A stretch of DNA of 64,000 bases from Gossypium raimondii (lineage: Eukaryota > Streptophyta > Magnoliopsida > Malvales > Malvaceae), in contig NC_068569.1 in the NCBI RefSeq assembly GCF_025698545.1, positions 16,430,001 to 16,494,000 on the forward strand. Reading direction: 5' to 3'. The stretch's first letter is position 1, and each line of letters opens with the position of its first letter. Under the pieces are notes generated by a model, which saw only the letters and a program-made list of their open reading frames with translations, did no database searches and was not told the origin of the DNA. The position numbers and the translations under genes are program-made. Positions 36,841 to 50,616 of this stretch are shown here, piece by piece.

Positions 36841-39800
36841 GCATAATTTTGATTTTCTTCTGTTCATATGTTTATTCAACTTCTATCAATTTATATATAT
36901 AGTTACATATTATCCTGTGTATAAAATGGTACAATATAAAGGAGTATGAGACGATTGCTTTAATGAATTTCTCTATCTTAAAATGAAAAACTGGTTCTTT
37001 TATTGCCTTTTACCTTGCAGAGTATGTCACAGTTTGATGAACAATTAACACAATTTCAACATCAAAAGATTTGAAGATTAAGAAATTAGTTCACATGATT
37101 CATTAGTTGCAGTAAATTAATACTTAAAGCTGTTAAATTCCAGTATGTTAAATATGAGATGCCATTTATAACGTATTTTATTTTCTTACTATTTTTTGTT
37201 TAGTAGAGCTTTGTTTTAATAATCCCTTAATGAACTCAAACAGTGTGATTAACCTCAGCACAGATCAAAGGTCACAAAATTTTCAGTAAAAAGATTAACA
37301 AATCATCATCAAACCTACCCCCTTTTTTCTTTTTTTTTTCATCTGGTCATTTTGCTTGAAATTTTTCGTTCTTCAGCATTGTCCCATGATTCAAACACTA
37401 TAAGAGCCCACAGGAAAAAAGCAAAGTTAGAATCTACTGCAAGTAGGAGGAGGGAAGTAAAGCTAAACAGAAGAGCACAGTAGCTTTTTTAAAATCTTCA
37501 GTCCCTACAAGAAAAAAGGCAATCAAAAGGGAACAAAAAACCATTTATGGTCGTAGATACCCTAAAAGATCAAGTGGTACCAATGGTGGGTCTCAAAAAA
37601 GAGCTTGGGACACTCATGATGACTTGACAGCTTCAGAATTTCTCCAAAAGTACCAAGCACAACTAATTGCATATGCCTTCATCAGTGTTGGAAGCTAATT
37701 CATATCAAAGACATTGATTCATTTTGAGTGCCACAGATCTTAAGATCAAAAACCCATGATCATAATAAGGAGGATGATGATAGGTTGTAATGATGGCAGC
37801 ACTTGTCTGAGTTTCCCCTTTTATCTTTAAGTGTATATATAAACTGCATAAGCTACACAGTCTATAAAGGCAACAAGATCTGCCATGCTCAAGATACTCA
37901 TTTTTTTCAAGTATGTGTGCATGAGTTATACACATGCATGCATTGCTAAAATAAGATAAATAAAAACTAGTATTATTTTATTGGCTGGGATTTTAGATAT
38001 GGGATGATTATATATCTGAAATCATGGAATTGACCACCTGGGAATTCCCTTTTATCAAACAGCATGAAAAACAAAGAAGCCCCACAAAAAGGTGATGCCT
38101 GCAGGGCTCAAGAAATAAATAAATAAACCCCCCATGATTGGAATTCTAAACAATCTTGATGTGAAACAGCCAGCATGTAAAAGTAATGTGCCCTTTTCTG
38201 GTCCATGGAATGTGTTAGTTTATTTTTCACTGTACACAAAAACAACAGAATCAGATTGTTTTGCAATGCTTCCTGGATATGGATTGTTTCATTTTAAACT
38301 TTTCCAGAAGAAAGTTACTGAAACAAACAATGAACATAAAGCATTTAACTTGAGAATAAAAAAATAGTGGCGCAGGGATATAAAATTCAATAAACATGAA
38401 AGATCAGTAAAATAAGAGCAAAGAAGCAACTGATTGAAGGGTACACTTTCCCCATCAATTATAAGGGAAGGGAAAGAGACATTGAGAGGTTTTTGTGGTC
38501 ATATGATGTCTCAATTTCATTGGACTAACAAGAAAATCCCATGTCTTAGTGAAAATTTTCATGGAAGATTTTCTTTTGACCAAGGAATTTTTATTTTTCT
38601 TTTCTTTTTCCCCCTTCTTAAACTTGAATATTTCTGAATATCAGAACCAGTTTTTGTCATTGTGTCTGTGTTTTCTCTTGAAGTTTTTCAGAAAGAGAGA
38701 AACACAATAGAAGGAATAGACAGCTTTCTAACATATAGCAGTTGGAATAGAGTTCCAAAAAACAACAAGGTTAGGGGAATTCAATCATTTGATTAAAAAT
38801 CTATTAATATAATTGCAAGCCCTGTTCATCAGATAATAACAACTAGCTGACAAACCACTGATTTGGAAAAACTGATCAGTTGAAACATCTGATACCAAAA
38901 AAAAAAAAAAAAGAAAACCCATAAGCTCACAACAATCCAAAGTTCAATCTGAGTTTCACCATGTTGACATCAAAGTAAAGATCTAGACTAGACTACTTAC
39001 CCATCTTATAAGTTTATCATATAATCGATTGAGTTAAGCTGTCTTGGAATTTATTTGTCACCAACCATTCACCAGGAGTGAAAGTTGCATACATTTCTAG
39101 GTTATTTCTTTATATTATTGATTGGGCTTTTTAGATTGAATGATGTAGCTGTTTAGACCTCAGGGGACCCAACTGCCTATGGTTGGGTTGACCCAAATAA
39201 ATACATGCCTTCCGGTTTTTGTTTTTTTGAAATTAAATATAGGGCAAATTCTGTATTAGACCTTGTACTTTGTGTAAATTATAGATTTAGTATATCTACT
39301 TCAATTTGATCAATTTTAATCTTTGTACTTTTTAAATTTTGAAATTTTAATCCTGTTAAATCTATTTGATTAAATTATGTTATTAGTCTTGTATTATGTG
39401 TAAAGTTATAAATTTAGTCCATATTCACTAATCGAATCATTCTTAGTAGTTATATTTTTGAATTTCAAAATTTTAGTATTAAAGCAAGCGATCATCATTA
39501 AATTTATTAATTGATTTTTGTGAGTAATATGGAAAAATAACAAATGACATAGGATTACACATGCAATAATATGTTTGACACATCAAATTTTAAAATGATA
39601 TAACTTCCTGAATTTAACAGTTATCATTTGGTTATGAGTAAATTTTTTAATTTCTAAAAGTACAAGGACTACAAATAACCAAATTAAAGTAAAGATAGTA
39701 AATCCACACGTCAAGAATCTAATAGAGAATTTGACATGGCTTTGTTTTTCCTGCAAAATGTGACTGTGACATCTTCCTTAATATTCATACACGTAGTAAC

Positions 39801-40990
39801 AGAGCATTTGTTCATGATAAGTACAATGTAATTTTCACATTTGTAGCGTCCAAAATCTCCATATTTACATCATAAACGAAACAGCCAAGATTGGGATGAG
39901 TTGGCTTGTGTCAATCCATCATAAAAATTTTAATCTACCGATTTAAATTAAAATGTAACTCAATTGATTTGTAAGTACAAACACTTAAGAGTAAAATCTA
40001 ACAAATCTTTAAAAAAATTGATAAATTTAAAATGTGAATCTTAATATCAACCTTTCTTTTAGATAAGAAAAATATGAATAGTAATACTTAAGTTCAGTAT
40101 TGTTTGTAGTGATCCTAAACTAAGGGATTGGCTTAAGTTCATTAGAGTTTAGTCAATGGTTGTAGTTGGGTTCTGTTATATGGTTATTCATCCTATCTTC
40201 ATTCATGCATAGATATGTTTTACGTATGATGTTTTGTGTTTATTGGTGTCTGGTCCTAGGAGAAAGACAGAACCAATTACATTACACCTAACTTAAATGC
40301 TCTTCTTGCAGACATGTCATAGATTTCTTCTCAACTCTCTCTTTCTCGACATTTCCCGAGTTAGAAAACAGTAAATCACCAAAACAAAAGATCTTCCTCT
40401 CTCACTCTTGGCCTTTCTTTCAAGCTTGAAGCTTTCTCTTTCTATTTTTCCCGGGTGTTTTCCTTTTCTATGCTTTTGTTAGTTTTTTGAGAGCCGTAGA
40501 TTCTCTTTTTATTTAGTTAGTTGTTGCAAGTGGGGATTTTAATTACACTGTATCTTCCAGATACGAATATGCTTTTTAATTAACGTCAACTGTCTGCCTG
40601 CCCTTTCTCTTTTTGGCGGTTGGTTTTTTATTTAGTTTGGCTTGGCTGGTCACGTCTCTTCCTTTTTTTCTTTTTCTTTTTTAGCGTTGAATTTGCAACT
40701 CAGAAACACGCTATCGAACATAATAGAAAGTGAGTGTTCCTTTCTTTCTCCTGTTTTTATCTTCTTTGGTAGCGTGATTAATGCTTTTCTTGTTTGTTTC
40801 TTCCAGCTAGTTTGCATTGACCAATTCCCAAATTTATACATTTTGTTTTCTCTCTCTCTAAGTAGTGCCTTATTTTGTCTTCAGCTAAAAAACCATATGA
40901 TCGATTGGACCTTTTTAATTATGTACTCAAATTTGAGTGTTTATAATCTGGGTTTTTTGCAGAATTTACAGCTTAACACTTTTATTCAGT
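36841..40990. other. Intergenic interval, BKI1 to PAH2
   Basis: Contains the BKI1 3' UTR at its start and, from about 40360, the probable leader and first intron of PAH2: an acceptor-like ttttttgcag ends at 40963. Bases 39240-39700 hold two related copies of a phrase like ttgtacttt gtgtaaa ttata aatttag, a degraded dispersed repeat. The frame at 40642-40992 is leader or intron, not a gene. No other gene is supported. Confidence 0.4.
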
Positions 40991-40995
40991 AGATT

Positions 40996-41019
40996 ATGGT
41001 TGAAGTTTCAAGTATTTGA
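40996..41019 (+). promoter_or_regulatory. Short upstream ORF before the PAH2 start
   Basis: A seven-codon frame (MVEVSSI, stop) in the presumed last leader exon, ending 35 bases before the PAH2 ATG at 41055. Confidence 0.4.
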
Positions 41020-41054
41020 GATTTGGGTGATCCTAGAAATTCATAGAAAGGAGG

Positions 41055-44000
41055 ATGTATGCGGTGGGCAGGCTAGGTAGCTATATCTCCCGCGGTGTGT
41101 TTACTTTTTCTGGTCCCTTTCATCCTTTTGGCGGTGCAGTGGATATAATTGTAGTAGAACAACCCGATGGGAGCTTCAAATCATCGCCTTGGTATGTTAA
41201 GTTCGGTAAATTTCAAGGGGTTTTAAAGTCAAAGGAAAGGGCGGTAAGCATCGCTGTTAATGGCATTGAAGCGAATTTCCACATGTTTCTTGATCATACA
41301 GGGGAAGCATATTTTCTCAGGGAGATTGATGTTGAAGAAAGTAAATCTGATGGTGTATCATTTCCTTTTTCTTCCGGGGATGAGCCGTTGTCTGGTAATA
41401 GAGAGCCAATGAAGTCCGAGAGTTGCAGCTATGATAATGATAACTCAAACTCAGTGGCTCAGGTTGATCTGGGTAATGGGAAGCTTGTGGGTCGGACTAG
41501 TTCCCGGAGGTCACGGATATTTGGGCGTGTTTTTGGAGAAAGGTCTAAAAAGGAGGATAGTTACCAGGACGGTGCTGGTGGTACTGGTGTAATGAGATCA
41601 GAGTCATTGGAGCGTGCCGAGTTTGCTGCTGAGCTGCTGGAGGTGAAGTGGTCTACCAATCTCACCTCTATCAGATCAAACAATAATGCTTTACGATTTT
41701 CTTCTTCAAGTGACGCATTGGCCGATAAAGGTTTCAAAGAGGAGATACAGAATGATGCAGAAAACCTGTCTCAGGCTTATGTACATGATAAGGACAAGAG
41801 TATTGATTGCCAGACCGTACTGGACAAAACTGATTACTGCAACGAGCAAAATGTCAGCTGTTCTCATACTGGCCTTGAGAACCTAGAATGTTCTGTTGAG
41901 GAAGCTAATGTACAAGTGTCTTGTGTAAGCACTGAGCAGCAAATTGTTGAAACCTCCTTGTTAGGTGAAGGTTTTATGGAAGATAAATGCAAACTAATTG
42001 CCAATGTATTAGGAACTATGGATGACCGTAGTGTCAGGAATTTTGATCATGCTGACAATGAGACCGTTGCTGTCTCAGGGATGAGTGTTCCTGATCTGCA
42101 AAGTGAATATAAGTTTGAATCGTGTATTGACAAGCGGTTTGATGAAGAAGTGGCTGATAATGAAAACAATGTTGTTTTACCAGGCTGTTGGATTTCCAAT
42201 AAGGAGAATGTTTCAGATGGTCCTCAAGCTTTTGTTTACTGCAAAACATCAGAGAGCTCAGTAATAACATTGGATTGTTCCAGTCAGCAAACTCATCAAA
42301 CACTATGCCTTCCTGACATAGAAAATGGTAAAGCACAAGTTCATGCTGAACCACTGCTTAGAGCGACTGAGCTAGTTCCAGAGGTGAGCTCTCATCGAAA
42401 ATGTTCTGTTTAATTGCAAGAGACTTTTTAAACAAAATAAGATTTTAAGGGTATGCTTAATTTTGCAACTTATCTAGTAATGCATTACTCTTTTAAAGGC
42501 AACAAAACTGCTTTGAACTACATTAGAAATGATATTGAACCTAGGTTTTCTCTTTGAATAGCATTCTCGTGATAGTTGAAAGTCTTGCTGAACTTACTTC
42601 AGGTTACAGTTCTCAAGAAAACTGAGGACAAGGAGTTAGATTCTGAAGGGGTATTAACCATGTCAGTTGAAATGGTCGGTGTTGATCCTGTAATTGGTTT
42701 GGAGGAAATGAGGTCTCATAGCATTCACATTACTTCCACCATCAGTGATTTAGGTGATGATGTTGAAAATGCGAGAACTATCAAGGATGTTCTCCATCCT
42801 TCTTTGGGGTCTGTTGATGATTCTCTGAACTTTTATAGTGATAGTGACCCAAAGAGAAGTGTTCCACCATCAGCGACTTCAGAGGATGAGCAATTCCTTT
42901 TCAGTGACCTTGATGAATTCAAACTCCATGAGCCAGATTGTGTAAATAAAGATCTTCATTCCTCAATTTGTACTGAAACTGAAGAAGTAAATGGTTTATG
43001 TAATGTGAATAATGAGCCATGTTTCAATCCTCACAATTTTGTTCAGGAGAGTCCATCAACTGATCTGGATTTTTCTGTTGAAAAGGCAGGGATAGTCTCT
43101 AATCCTATTAGTATTTCTAGAAATCATAAGGTAGCTGGTGAGAAGAATGGGTGGCAGATTGAATCACTTCCTACTACGTGGCCTGTTGTGGCCAAGTTTG
43201 ATGTAAACAACAATCTTCCTCTAAGCCATTCTCTGGATTCTAGTTGTGAAACCCTGAAGTGGATATCAATCAAGGAAGATGATGAACGGCCATTGGCACA
43301 TGGAAAGTCAAGTTGTGAGGAGAGTGAGACTTCAAGGAAGCTGGAAAATACTCTTTACAATCCTTGCATTGGTAAAAGAACTTGGTTATCTTTTTCTTTT
43401 CGTTTCATTTTTTTTCTTTGTTTGACAGAGTGGTAAAATCCATTGAAGGGGATCCATCAGAAGCCGTAGTCTCCTGTAGCAGAAGCTGGAGGCTTTGGCC
43501 TTTTTCTATGAAAAGATCAATATCTAGGAAAGATGTGCTGCTGGCTCCAGCTGATAACAGAGGTTTGGATGCTAAGAATGCTGTAGACGGTGCTGTTGCT
43601 AGTGATGATGATAAAAATGTGCTTAAACCCAAGCAGGTGAAGAAGATGATCAGGGCAATCACTCCAACCTCTGAACAGCTGGCATCGTTGAATTTAAAGG
43701 ATGGGATTAATCATATAACCTTCACATTTTCCACCTCTATGCTAGGGAAGCAGCAGGTCCTTTTTGCTAATTTCTTACTTGAAGTTAAATGTTCCTTCTG
43801 AATTCTTATTTAATTTTTGGTTGTTAAGGTCAATTCTGATTTGGCTGTTGTAGTCTGGATGTGCTCACTCAAAATCATGTACGGAACAGGTTGATGCGAG
43901 AATCTATTTGTGGAAATGGAACACTCGTATAGTAATCTCAGATGTTGATGGGACAATTACAAGGTAAGGATGTTTCTGAGATTTGCTGATCCAGAACATC

Positions 44001-47000
44001 ACGTTATGCTACTTCATGTTTTAGATTGAGTACTGGTTATTGGTTAAAGTTCATTTGTAAGTCGTTAAGTTCACTTTCTGGTAATTAAATGTCAGTTTTA
44101 TATGAAAGCCACATGTCACAAATGATATTCAGTACATGCTTCACATTACAATCCATATAAGTTTAATTTGGTAATTATATTTTACTGGCTTTGTGAGCTT
44201 TGGTACTAAAGCTTGTTTGCAGTTGAGTTAGGAGGGGGATCTCCATCCAAATTGAGTCATGCCACCAATGGGCTGAGTTTTAGGTTAATTGCCTGAGAAA
44301 CACACTCATACAAAAGAAAGAAGAAAGCATTGATATGGATGCTAGTCTGTTGGTTAGGGTGAAACAACAGAGAACTACTATTTGATCATCTGGTTGTAAG
44401 ATATACCAGGAAAAAAAAAAGTCAGATTGCTATCTTTTGATAGCCCCAAGAAAGTGGCCATGATTAGTGTCATTTCAGTCACTAGAAATGAACTTGTTAG
44501 GAGTTCCATGAGCTTTATTGGTGGCATTTTTCTTTAGTTCTTTGTTTCAGTCGATCCTTTTTATTTGTTATAATATGCAGCATTAGCATCAACTTTTGGA
44601 TAACCTAAGAATATTTTGTTTTGTCTTCAAATCTTAATCTTGGCTCAAAATTCATGGATGTCCTTTTCCGAAAATGAGTTCTGCTTGTTTTCGTAGTTCT
44701 ACTCTTGCAGCCCACCATTATATTGGAGACAGCTAGCATCACATTACCTTGAGTTGCTCTTTGAAATTTTTAATAGGCTTCTCTTTTACCATGGCTATTT
44801 CTTATTTTCTGAACTGCTGCTGACTGAGGTTTCTTTTTCTGTCATTTCTGGCATTTATGTTGTTTATACAGATCAGATGTTCTAGGTCAGTTCATGCCTA
44901 TGGTTGGGATAGATTGGTTACAAACAGGTGTTGCACATTTATTTTCAGCTATTAAGGTTGGTTAGTTTTCATCTTAAATTTTCAGCTCATGATACTTTTT
45001 ATTCCTTCTTGTGTGCACAACCAGAAAAAAGCCTTTGGTTCGTAAACCATGTACATTTTATCAAAGGCCCTAGTATACTATCATGGTATTATTTTGGATG
45101 GTAGAAAGAAAAAGCCTTTCCAGATTTTGCATATGCGTGAATATGAATAACACTGTTAGCATTCTTCAATGCATCAAAATTCTTCTTCCACATTGCAGGA
45201 AAATGGGTATGAGTTGCTTTTTCTGAGTGCACGGGCGATATCCCAGGCGTATATCACTAGACAATTTTTAGTCAACCTCAAACAGGTGAACTGTGCTAGT
45301 TTAATGCTTTTCTTATATTGTGCAGTAACATAAGATTCAAGAAGTCAAAAAAAAAATCATGTTTTCTTTGTCCTTTTTCTTTGTTTGGCTTACCACCATT
45401 GCTCATAAAAATGGGAAACTGTTTACCAAACATGTCTTATTGTTTGTAGGATGGTAAGGGTTTACCAGATGGTCCAATTGTTATTTCCCCAGATGGCCTT
45501 TTTCCGTCCCTATATAGAGAAGGTAACTGTCTGCATTTTCGGGACTTAATGAAACAGTTTTCTGGTGGTGCTTTTCATGTGTGAGATATGTGACTGTTGT
45601 TTTGGGATTGCTGTTTATATGCTACATATACCATTTTAATTCCCTTCTATTATCTTTTGGGTTTTGTTGCATGAATTATGCATTTAGTAGTCTAGGATAT
45701 CAGTTATGTTATTCTAAATTACCATTTTAATTTCATAGTCTAATTAGTACATGAAATTAAAATATTTTGTGGCATACGACCATCTAAATTGCCAATCCAC
45801 TGTAGGATAAGGCAAATAACTCCTTTTATATTCACTTTTATGAAATCCATGAGATATGGTGCATTAGTGATATTTATGACATTTCTTCAATAACTAAGAT
45901 GAGCAGCCATAGTTTTACCTTTGGAAATAGATGCATGAGACATGCAATTAAAACGTAAAAGTCAAAGTTAAGTTATGTGACACTTTGAGCTACAATAAAT
46001 ATGAAAGCTTGTGTTCCTCTTATGTGCCTTTGCGTAGGAAGTTAAAAGCTTCCTATGCATGACTACTTTGTAACCCAAATTAAAGGTTAAGTAGTTAAAT
46101 GATAATGTTTCTGATTTGGTGCATATACTTTTAACCCTTCAATCATATTGAGTTTTCCATACATCTTTTCTTGTTCGTCTCATTGTCTCCCGCCCCAAAA
46201 AATACCCTAAATCACGTTATTTGGACTGACACATCCTATATATTTCTCAGTTATCAGAAGAGCTCCTCATGAATTCAAGATTGCGTGCTTAGAGGTTAGT
46301 TCTCTGCTCTTACAAACTTGGTTCTGATTATGGTATCTGATAATGTTATTTTCACCGTTGAATAAATTAATATTATTATTTCCTGCATTTTCAAGTTTTT
46401 ATACATCTCCCATTGGGTTGCGAGTCAAATCAGTTGGATGGGTTGCATAGTGCATACAGGTCTGAGAGGAATCTACAGTGTTTCAAGGGATGTCTTATTT
46501 TATTGGACTTCTCCGCAAAATGAGATTTTAAATTGGTTTAGTTATAATTTTTTTTTATATTATTACAACTCTTGAATTAGTTTTTACCTCAACACTTCAT
46601 TCCTTGTGATCTCAATCTGTCTTAATGTTGTGTCTGAACTTTTAGCTTAAAATTCTTTATGGCTAAAATTAATAAAATTTTAATGCCTTCTCTTCATATC
46701 TCTTGACTCGTAGGCTATCAAAGCATTGTTTCCTTTAGACTGCAATCCATTCTATGCTGGCTTTGGGAACAGAGACACTGATGAAATGAGCTATCTTAAG
46801 GTCGGAATCCCAAAAGGGAAAATCTTCACTATTAATCCGAAGGTAATCTAAGATTTTCATGCTTGAAGAAAGATGACCAAATGCTTCTAATGTTACTGCA
46901 CCAAACTTCTCTTCTAACAGTTGCAAGTTTGCAGGGTGAGGTTGTTACAAACCATCATGTTGCCACGAAATCTTACAGTTCCCTTCATGATCTTGTTCAT

Positions 47001-47378
47001 CGCATGTTTCCACCAATGGCCTCTGAGCAGGTTTTTTTACCTGTTCTTTTCCATTTATAACTCACAATATGGAGTGGGTTTTTCTCCCCCAATTGGAGCC
47101 TTTCCATTTGTAAAGATGGTTGAAAATGAGTTTTGTTGTCCTTTTTTCTTGATAAGAAACCCAATCATTCCTTGCTTTCTAGATTTTCCAGCTTTCACCT
47201 AGGCGACAACTATAACCCCTGTCTCGCCTTTTTCTGATGATATACTGTTTAAAATCTCTAGTTTCTTTAATTATTTTTATGGGTTTTCATTTTTTTTATC
47301 CTTTATTTCTTTTGATTGCAGGAAGAATTTAACTCATGGAATTTCTGGAAACTGCCGCCACCTCTGATTAATATATGA
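41055..47378 (+). CDS. PAH2: Phosphatidate phosphatase, lipin type (PAH2)
   Basis: Exons 41055-42383, 42603-43371, 43431-43756, 43890-43963, 44872-44956, 45199-45285, 45450-45522, 46251-46294, 46714-46842, 46935-47030, 47322-47378; 1022 aa. Lipins dephosphorylate phosphatidate to diacylglycerol, magnesium-dependently, at the ER; plant PAH1/PAH2 repress phospholipid synthesis and act in membrane remodelling. The N-LIP domain (1-110) opens [15 protein letters not shown] and keeps [17 protein letters not shown]. The C-LIP domain (about 790-1000) has the catalytic DVDGT (826-830). The start and [10 protein letters not shown] resemble Arabidopsis PAH2 more than PAH1. The acidic, serine-rich middle, mostly exons 1 and 2, is about 100 residues longer than I recall for Arabidopsis. 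Exon 3 requires the second of two adjacent AG acceptors. Ends [13 protein letters not shown]. Confidence 0.93.
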
Positions 47379-48339
47379 AGAAGTCAGCTAGAATTATGTT
47401 GCTTGAGCAATCGGATACTGAGATAGACAATGATGTCTACCACGATTTTGGAGTTGTCGAGGTACATTTTGATGTCAGTTTTGCCTTTTTTGTTATAAAC
47501 TCCAGATGGATTGTTGGCTAGTTATCTGAAATGAATCGTGTCAATAACATTCTAGGATGTGCTTGGAAATTGAGTTGCAGTTTATATAACTCCATAGAGC
47601 AGTCAATATTAGACATGTTCCGACACCTTCCCACTCTTAGCCTGCACTTTCCGGGATCTAACTAGGTATCGTCATTAAAGCCTGTATATCTTTCAGAATT
47701 GTCACAAGCTTGTGTGGGGAAATTATGGGTTATATGTGTGATCCATTGCTGTTGGCAAGAACTTCCTCCATGGTCTTGAAAAATATAGGACTGGCCGACT
47801 CTCGTTGTCCAAAGTGAATTAATTTGCACAAAAGAAAAGGTTCATTCATCTCAGTTGTATTTGGCGTCGCAGTTTTCTGATATATATTTCTGTATAGTGA
47901 ATCCATGCGATTCGACAGAGTTAGAAAGTGTAAGAACACATTCCTCAAAAACTCTCTAGGGAGAAAGGGTACTCTTAAATCTTTGTTTTTTCTAAAATAT
48001 ATATATATTTTTATTGTTGATACAGAATATATTTTCATCATTAGTTCAGATAAGATTATCTGTATCCAATTTACAGAATTTAGTGGAGTATATACATCAG
48101 AAAACTGATACAAGATGAATTTGTATAATTAATTGAAAATTCTTTTCATTCTGTAGATGTGGGGTTTTTTTTTTTAATTTTTTTTTATTCTCAGGCTGTA
48201 GATAATAGCATTCAACTTGAAGACTAGTCGATATTTTGGATTATTAACTTGTTCAACTCAACATATAGATAGATAAACATATCAAAGAAGAAGAAAGGAA
48301 TGGAAGGAATAGAGGGATGTGGACTCGAATCAAAACACT
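47379..48339. other. 3' region of PAH2
   Basis: Presumed 3' UTR and downstream spacer. No gene is supported; the open frames on both strands at 47730-48113 overlap each other and have no coding features. Confidence 0.4.
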
Positions 48340-48570
48340 TTAGAAGAAGAAACAAAATCTCTCATTGTCATGAATAAAGCCATTGCCATTGACATCACTT
48401 CCATGCTTGCTCTTCTCCCAGCAAACCATCCTCTCGGTGTTGGCAAGCTCGTATTTGCTTATCCTATCTTTGTCTTCATTAAATCTCTTTTAACCATTCA
48501 TTGAACTCGTCAACATTCATACCTTGCTTACCATCAACAAAGTAGCTACTAGTATTAATCGCAATTTCCG
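48340..48570 (-). pseudogene. EF-hand calcium-binding protein, broken
   Basis: On the minus strand a relic of a small plant EF-hand protein is readable in two frames. The upstream piece (about 48570-48483) reads YFVDGKQGMNVDEFNEWLK and then meets a stop; after a one-base shift the downstream piece (48484-48340) reads FNEDKDRISKYELANT, keeps the family's WEKSKHG and a second loop DVNGNGFIHDNE. The two calcium loops have lost several liganding residues (DKDGR has become DKDR, a deletion), and a stretch between WKSK and the second loop is shortened. No intact start is present. It is a decayed copy of the calmodulin-like family whose members carry a conserved WKSKRG between the hands. Confidence 0.65.
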
Positions 48571-50510
48571 ATAATCAAAACCTAGTTGTCTGTCCCTTGC
48601 ACAATGTTTTGGCTTCCCGATGTAGAAGTGATTCAAGGCTTCTCATATTTATACCATATCCATAAATAAAACATGCAGACGCATATTGGAGCCTTTAACT
48701 AACATAAAAGAGATCAGAGTCAATTTATAATGTTTGATGCTTTGTACAAATCCAAGGAACCAGTCAAGGACGACAACTGGGGATTCATATATAAAATTCT
48801 GTTAATTTTAGCTGTCGCACTGAGCTAGGCAAAAAAGTCGAGGCCGCTTGGTCTAGAAAAACATGAGGTAATACCACACATGGCTTATATTATATCAAGA
48901 ATGAGATAATTAAGGTTATTAAATATACCAACTAAAGTGATAAGGAATTCAATGTCTTTTAAAAGAAGAAAGAAGTGTAGGATTAAAGTAATAATACGAG
49001 AAGAATTTTGTCCCTAATTTAAAACTTCAACCTCACAATCTCAAAGAAATAAATTAAAAAGAAGAGATAGTAAATACAATAGGCAATAGCTTATTCAACT
49101 AGCATGCAGGATTTCAAGCATTCCGGATGTTTGGTGTATCATCATTTTACTTTAAGGAGCAAGGTTCGAACTGTTCTTTTTATTCAAATAAATTTATATT
49201 ATATCCCAAATCCAAATCTATTGTAATAATGAAGAAGTTGACATTTACTTCCAAACTTTGATAGTTCACCTTTCATTTTGGCTTTGGTCGTCTAGTTTCT
49301 AATAATTTCGGATGAGTTCTGATAAATATCGACTGCTAACCTAAATTTTGAGCACTATAGTGATTTTGTTAAATATAATAAAGCATTTTATATTTAATTA
49401 TTGATATTATAAAAATCAAAATTTTAGAATCGAAATGATATCGCTACAATCAGTTCGATTAAATAAATTATTAAAAATATAAAATATAAAATATTTAATT
49501 TAGTCACTCGATTCGATTAGTCCATATTGATTCTTCGATCATTTAAATGCTTTTCTCCAAACCAAGATTAATACCCATAATCAGTTCCTAATCCAATTCA
49601 TGTAATCTAATTCAAACAAGATAAAAATTAAAATATTTTAATTTATGATAAGCAATTTAATTTTAATTAATTCAAAATGAATAAATATATAGGCATAAAA
49701 TACAACCTTAAATTAAAAAAAAAAAAGTGACCAACTGTAAAAAAGAAGCAGATATGGTAGAACGTGGCGAGCAATTTCTTTTTCTAGGGGCTAAAAGTGA
49801 CATTTCAGAGCATGTAGGAAGTTGACAGGGCAACCAAATAGTTGTTGGAAGGCCTGCTAAAATTATTATTCATCTAAATATTTCATGAAAATTGTCTCTT
49901 ACCCTTTTATCCCTTGTATTTGCCTTTATTTATTCTCATAATTTTTATATGCTCCATTAAAACCTACTTGTACCTAAAAAAAGTAAACAAATGATGTACC
50001 AAAATAAAGCTAACAAATTAAGAGGTCCGAAAAAGTAGGGAAGCGGTTGCCGCTACCTTTTAATTTTATCATTATTGGTGGGTTGGATTTTCCGAATGAT
50101 TTTATGCTTTCATTTGGAAAGGAAATATTTGAGGCAATGAATTTGATAAGCTTATAAGTACACATGCATATGATAAGTAATATTTACGTAAAAATGAATT
50201 TAACTCTTTTTTTTTTTTCTTCTGAAAACATGAAATTTTAAAGTGAAAAAAAAACAAAGGGTATTTAAAGTTCCATTGGAACTGGTGTACAAGTTTACCG
50301 TACAAATTTGTAGTTTAGTGTGTTGAGGAGGGGTATGTTGGGAAGATAGGGGAAATTGTTTCCAACAGCATGGGATTAAGACTGGGATGGTAGTAAATTA
50401 CAAGCTTTATTAACAAGGAAACCCAATACGAAGGAAACGACAGGTGGAGCTTTTTAAATGGTTCGATTTCTTTTGCATTTTACTCTAAAATTTTCGTATT
50501 CTAATTTATT
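48571..50510. other. Intergenic interval upstream of GUX2
   Basis: AT-rich DNA. 49370-49560 contains a loosely inverted taaatataataaagcatttt / aaaatataaaatatttaattt stretch that may be an old MITE. No gene is supported. The last few hundred bases should include the GUX2 promoter. Confidence 0.4.
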
Positions 50511-50514
50511 GAAC

Positions 50515-50522
50515 TATAAAAG
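50515..50522 (+). promoter_or_regulatory. TATA box of GUX2
   Basis: TATAAAAG about 95 bases before the GUX2 ATG, matching the plant TATA consensus and implying a leader of about 60-70 bases. Confidence 0.55.
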
Positions 50523-50616
50523 AGGTAGTTATAATTATTATAATTTTGCATACAGAATATACACCTATATATATATATATTGAGGTCGCATTGAGGTAGC
50601 ACACCTTAGCTTAAGA

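Noticed and set aside
40642..40992. 116-codon frame upstream of PAH2
   Set aside because: T-rich sequence giving a Phe/Leu/Ser peptide; it crosses the acceptor-like site in the leader and is best read as leader intron.
47730..48113. 127-codon minus-strand frame after PAH2
   Set aside because: Overlaps a frame on the other strand, no recognisable motif, AT-rich composition like the spacer.
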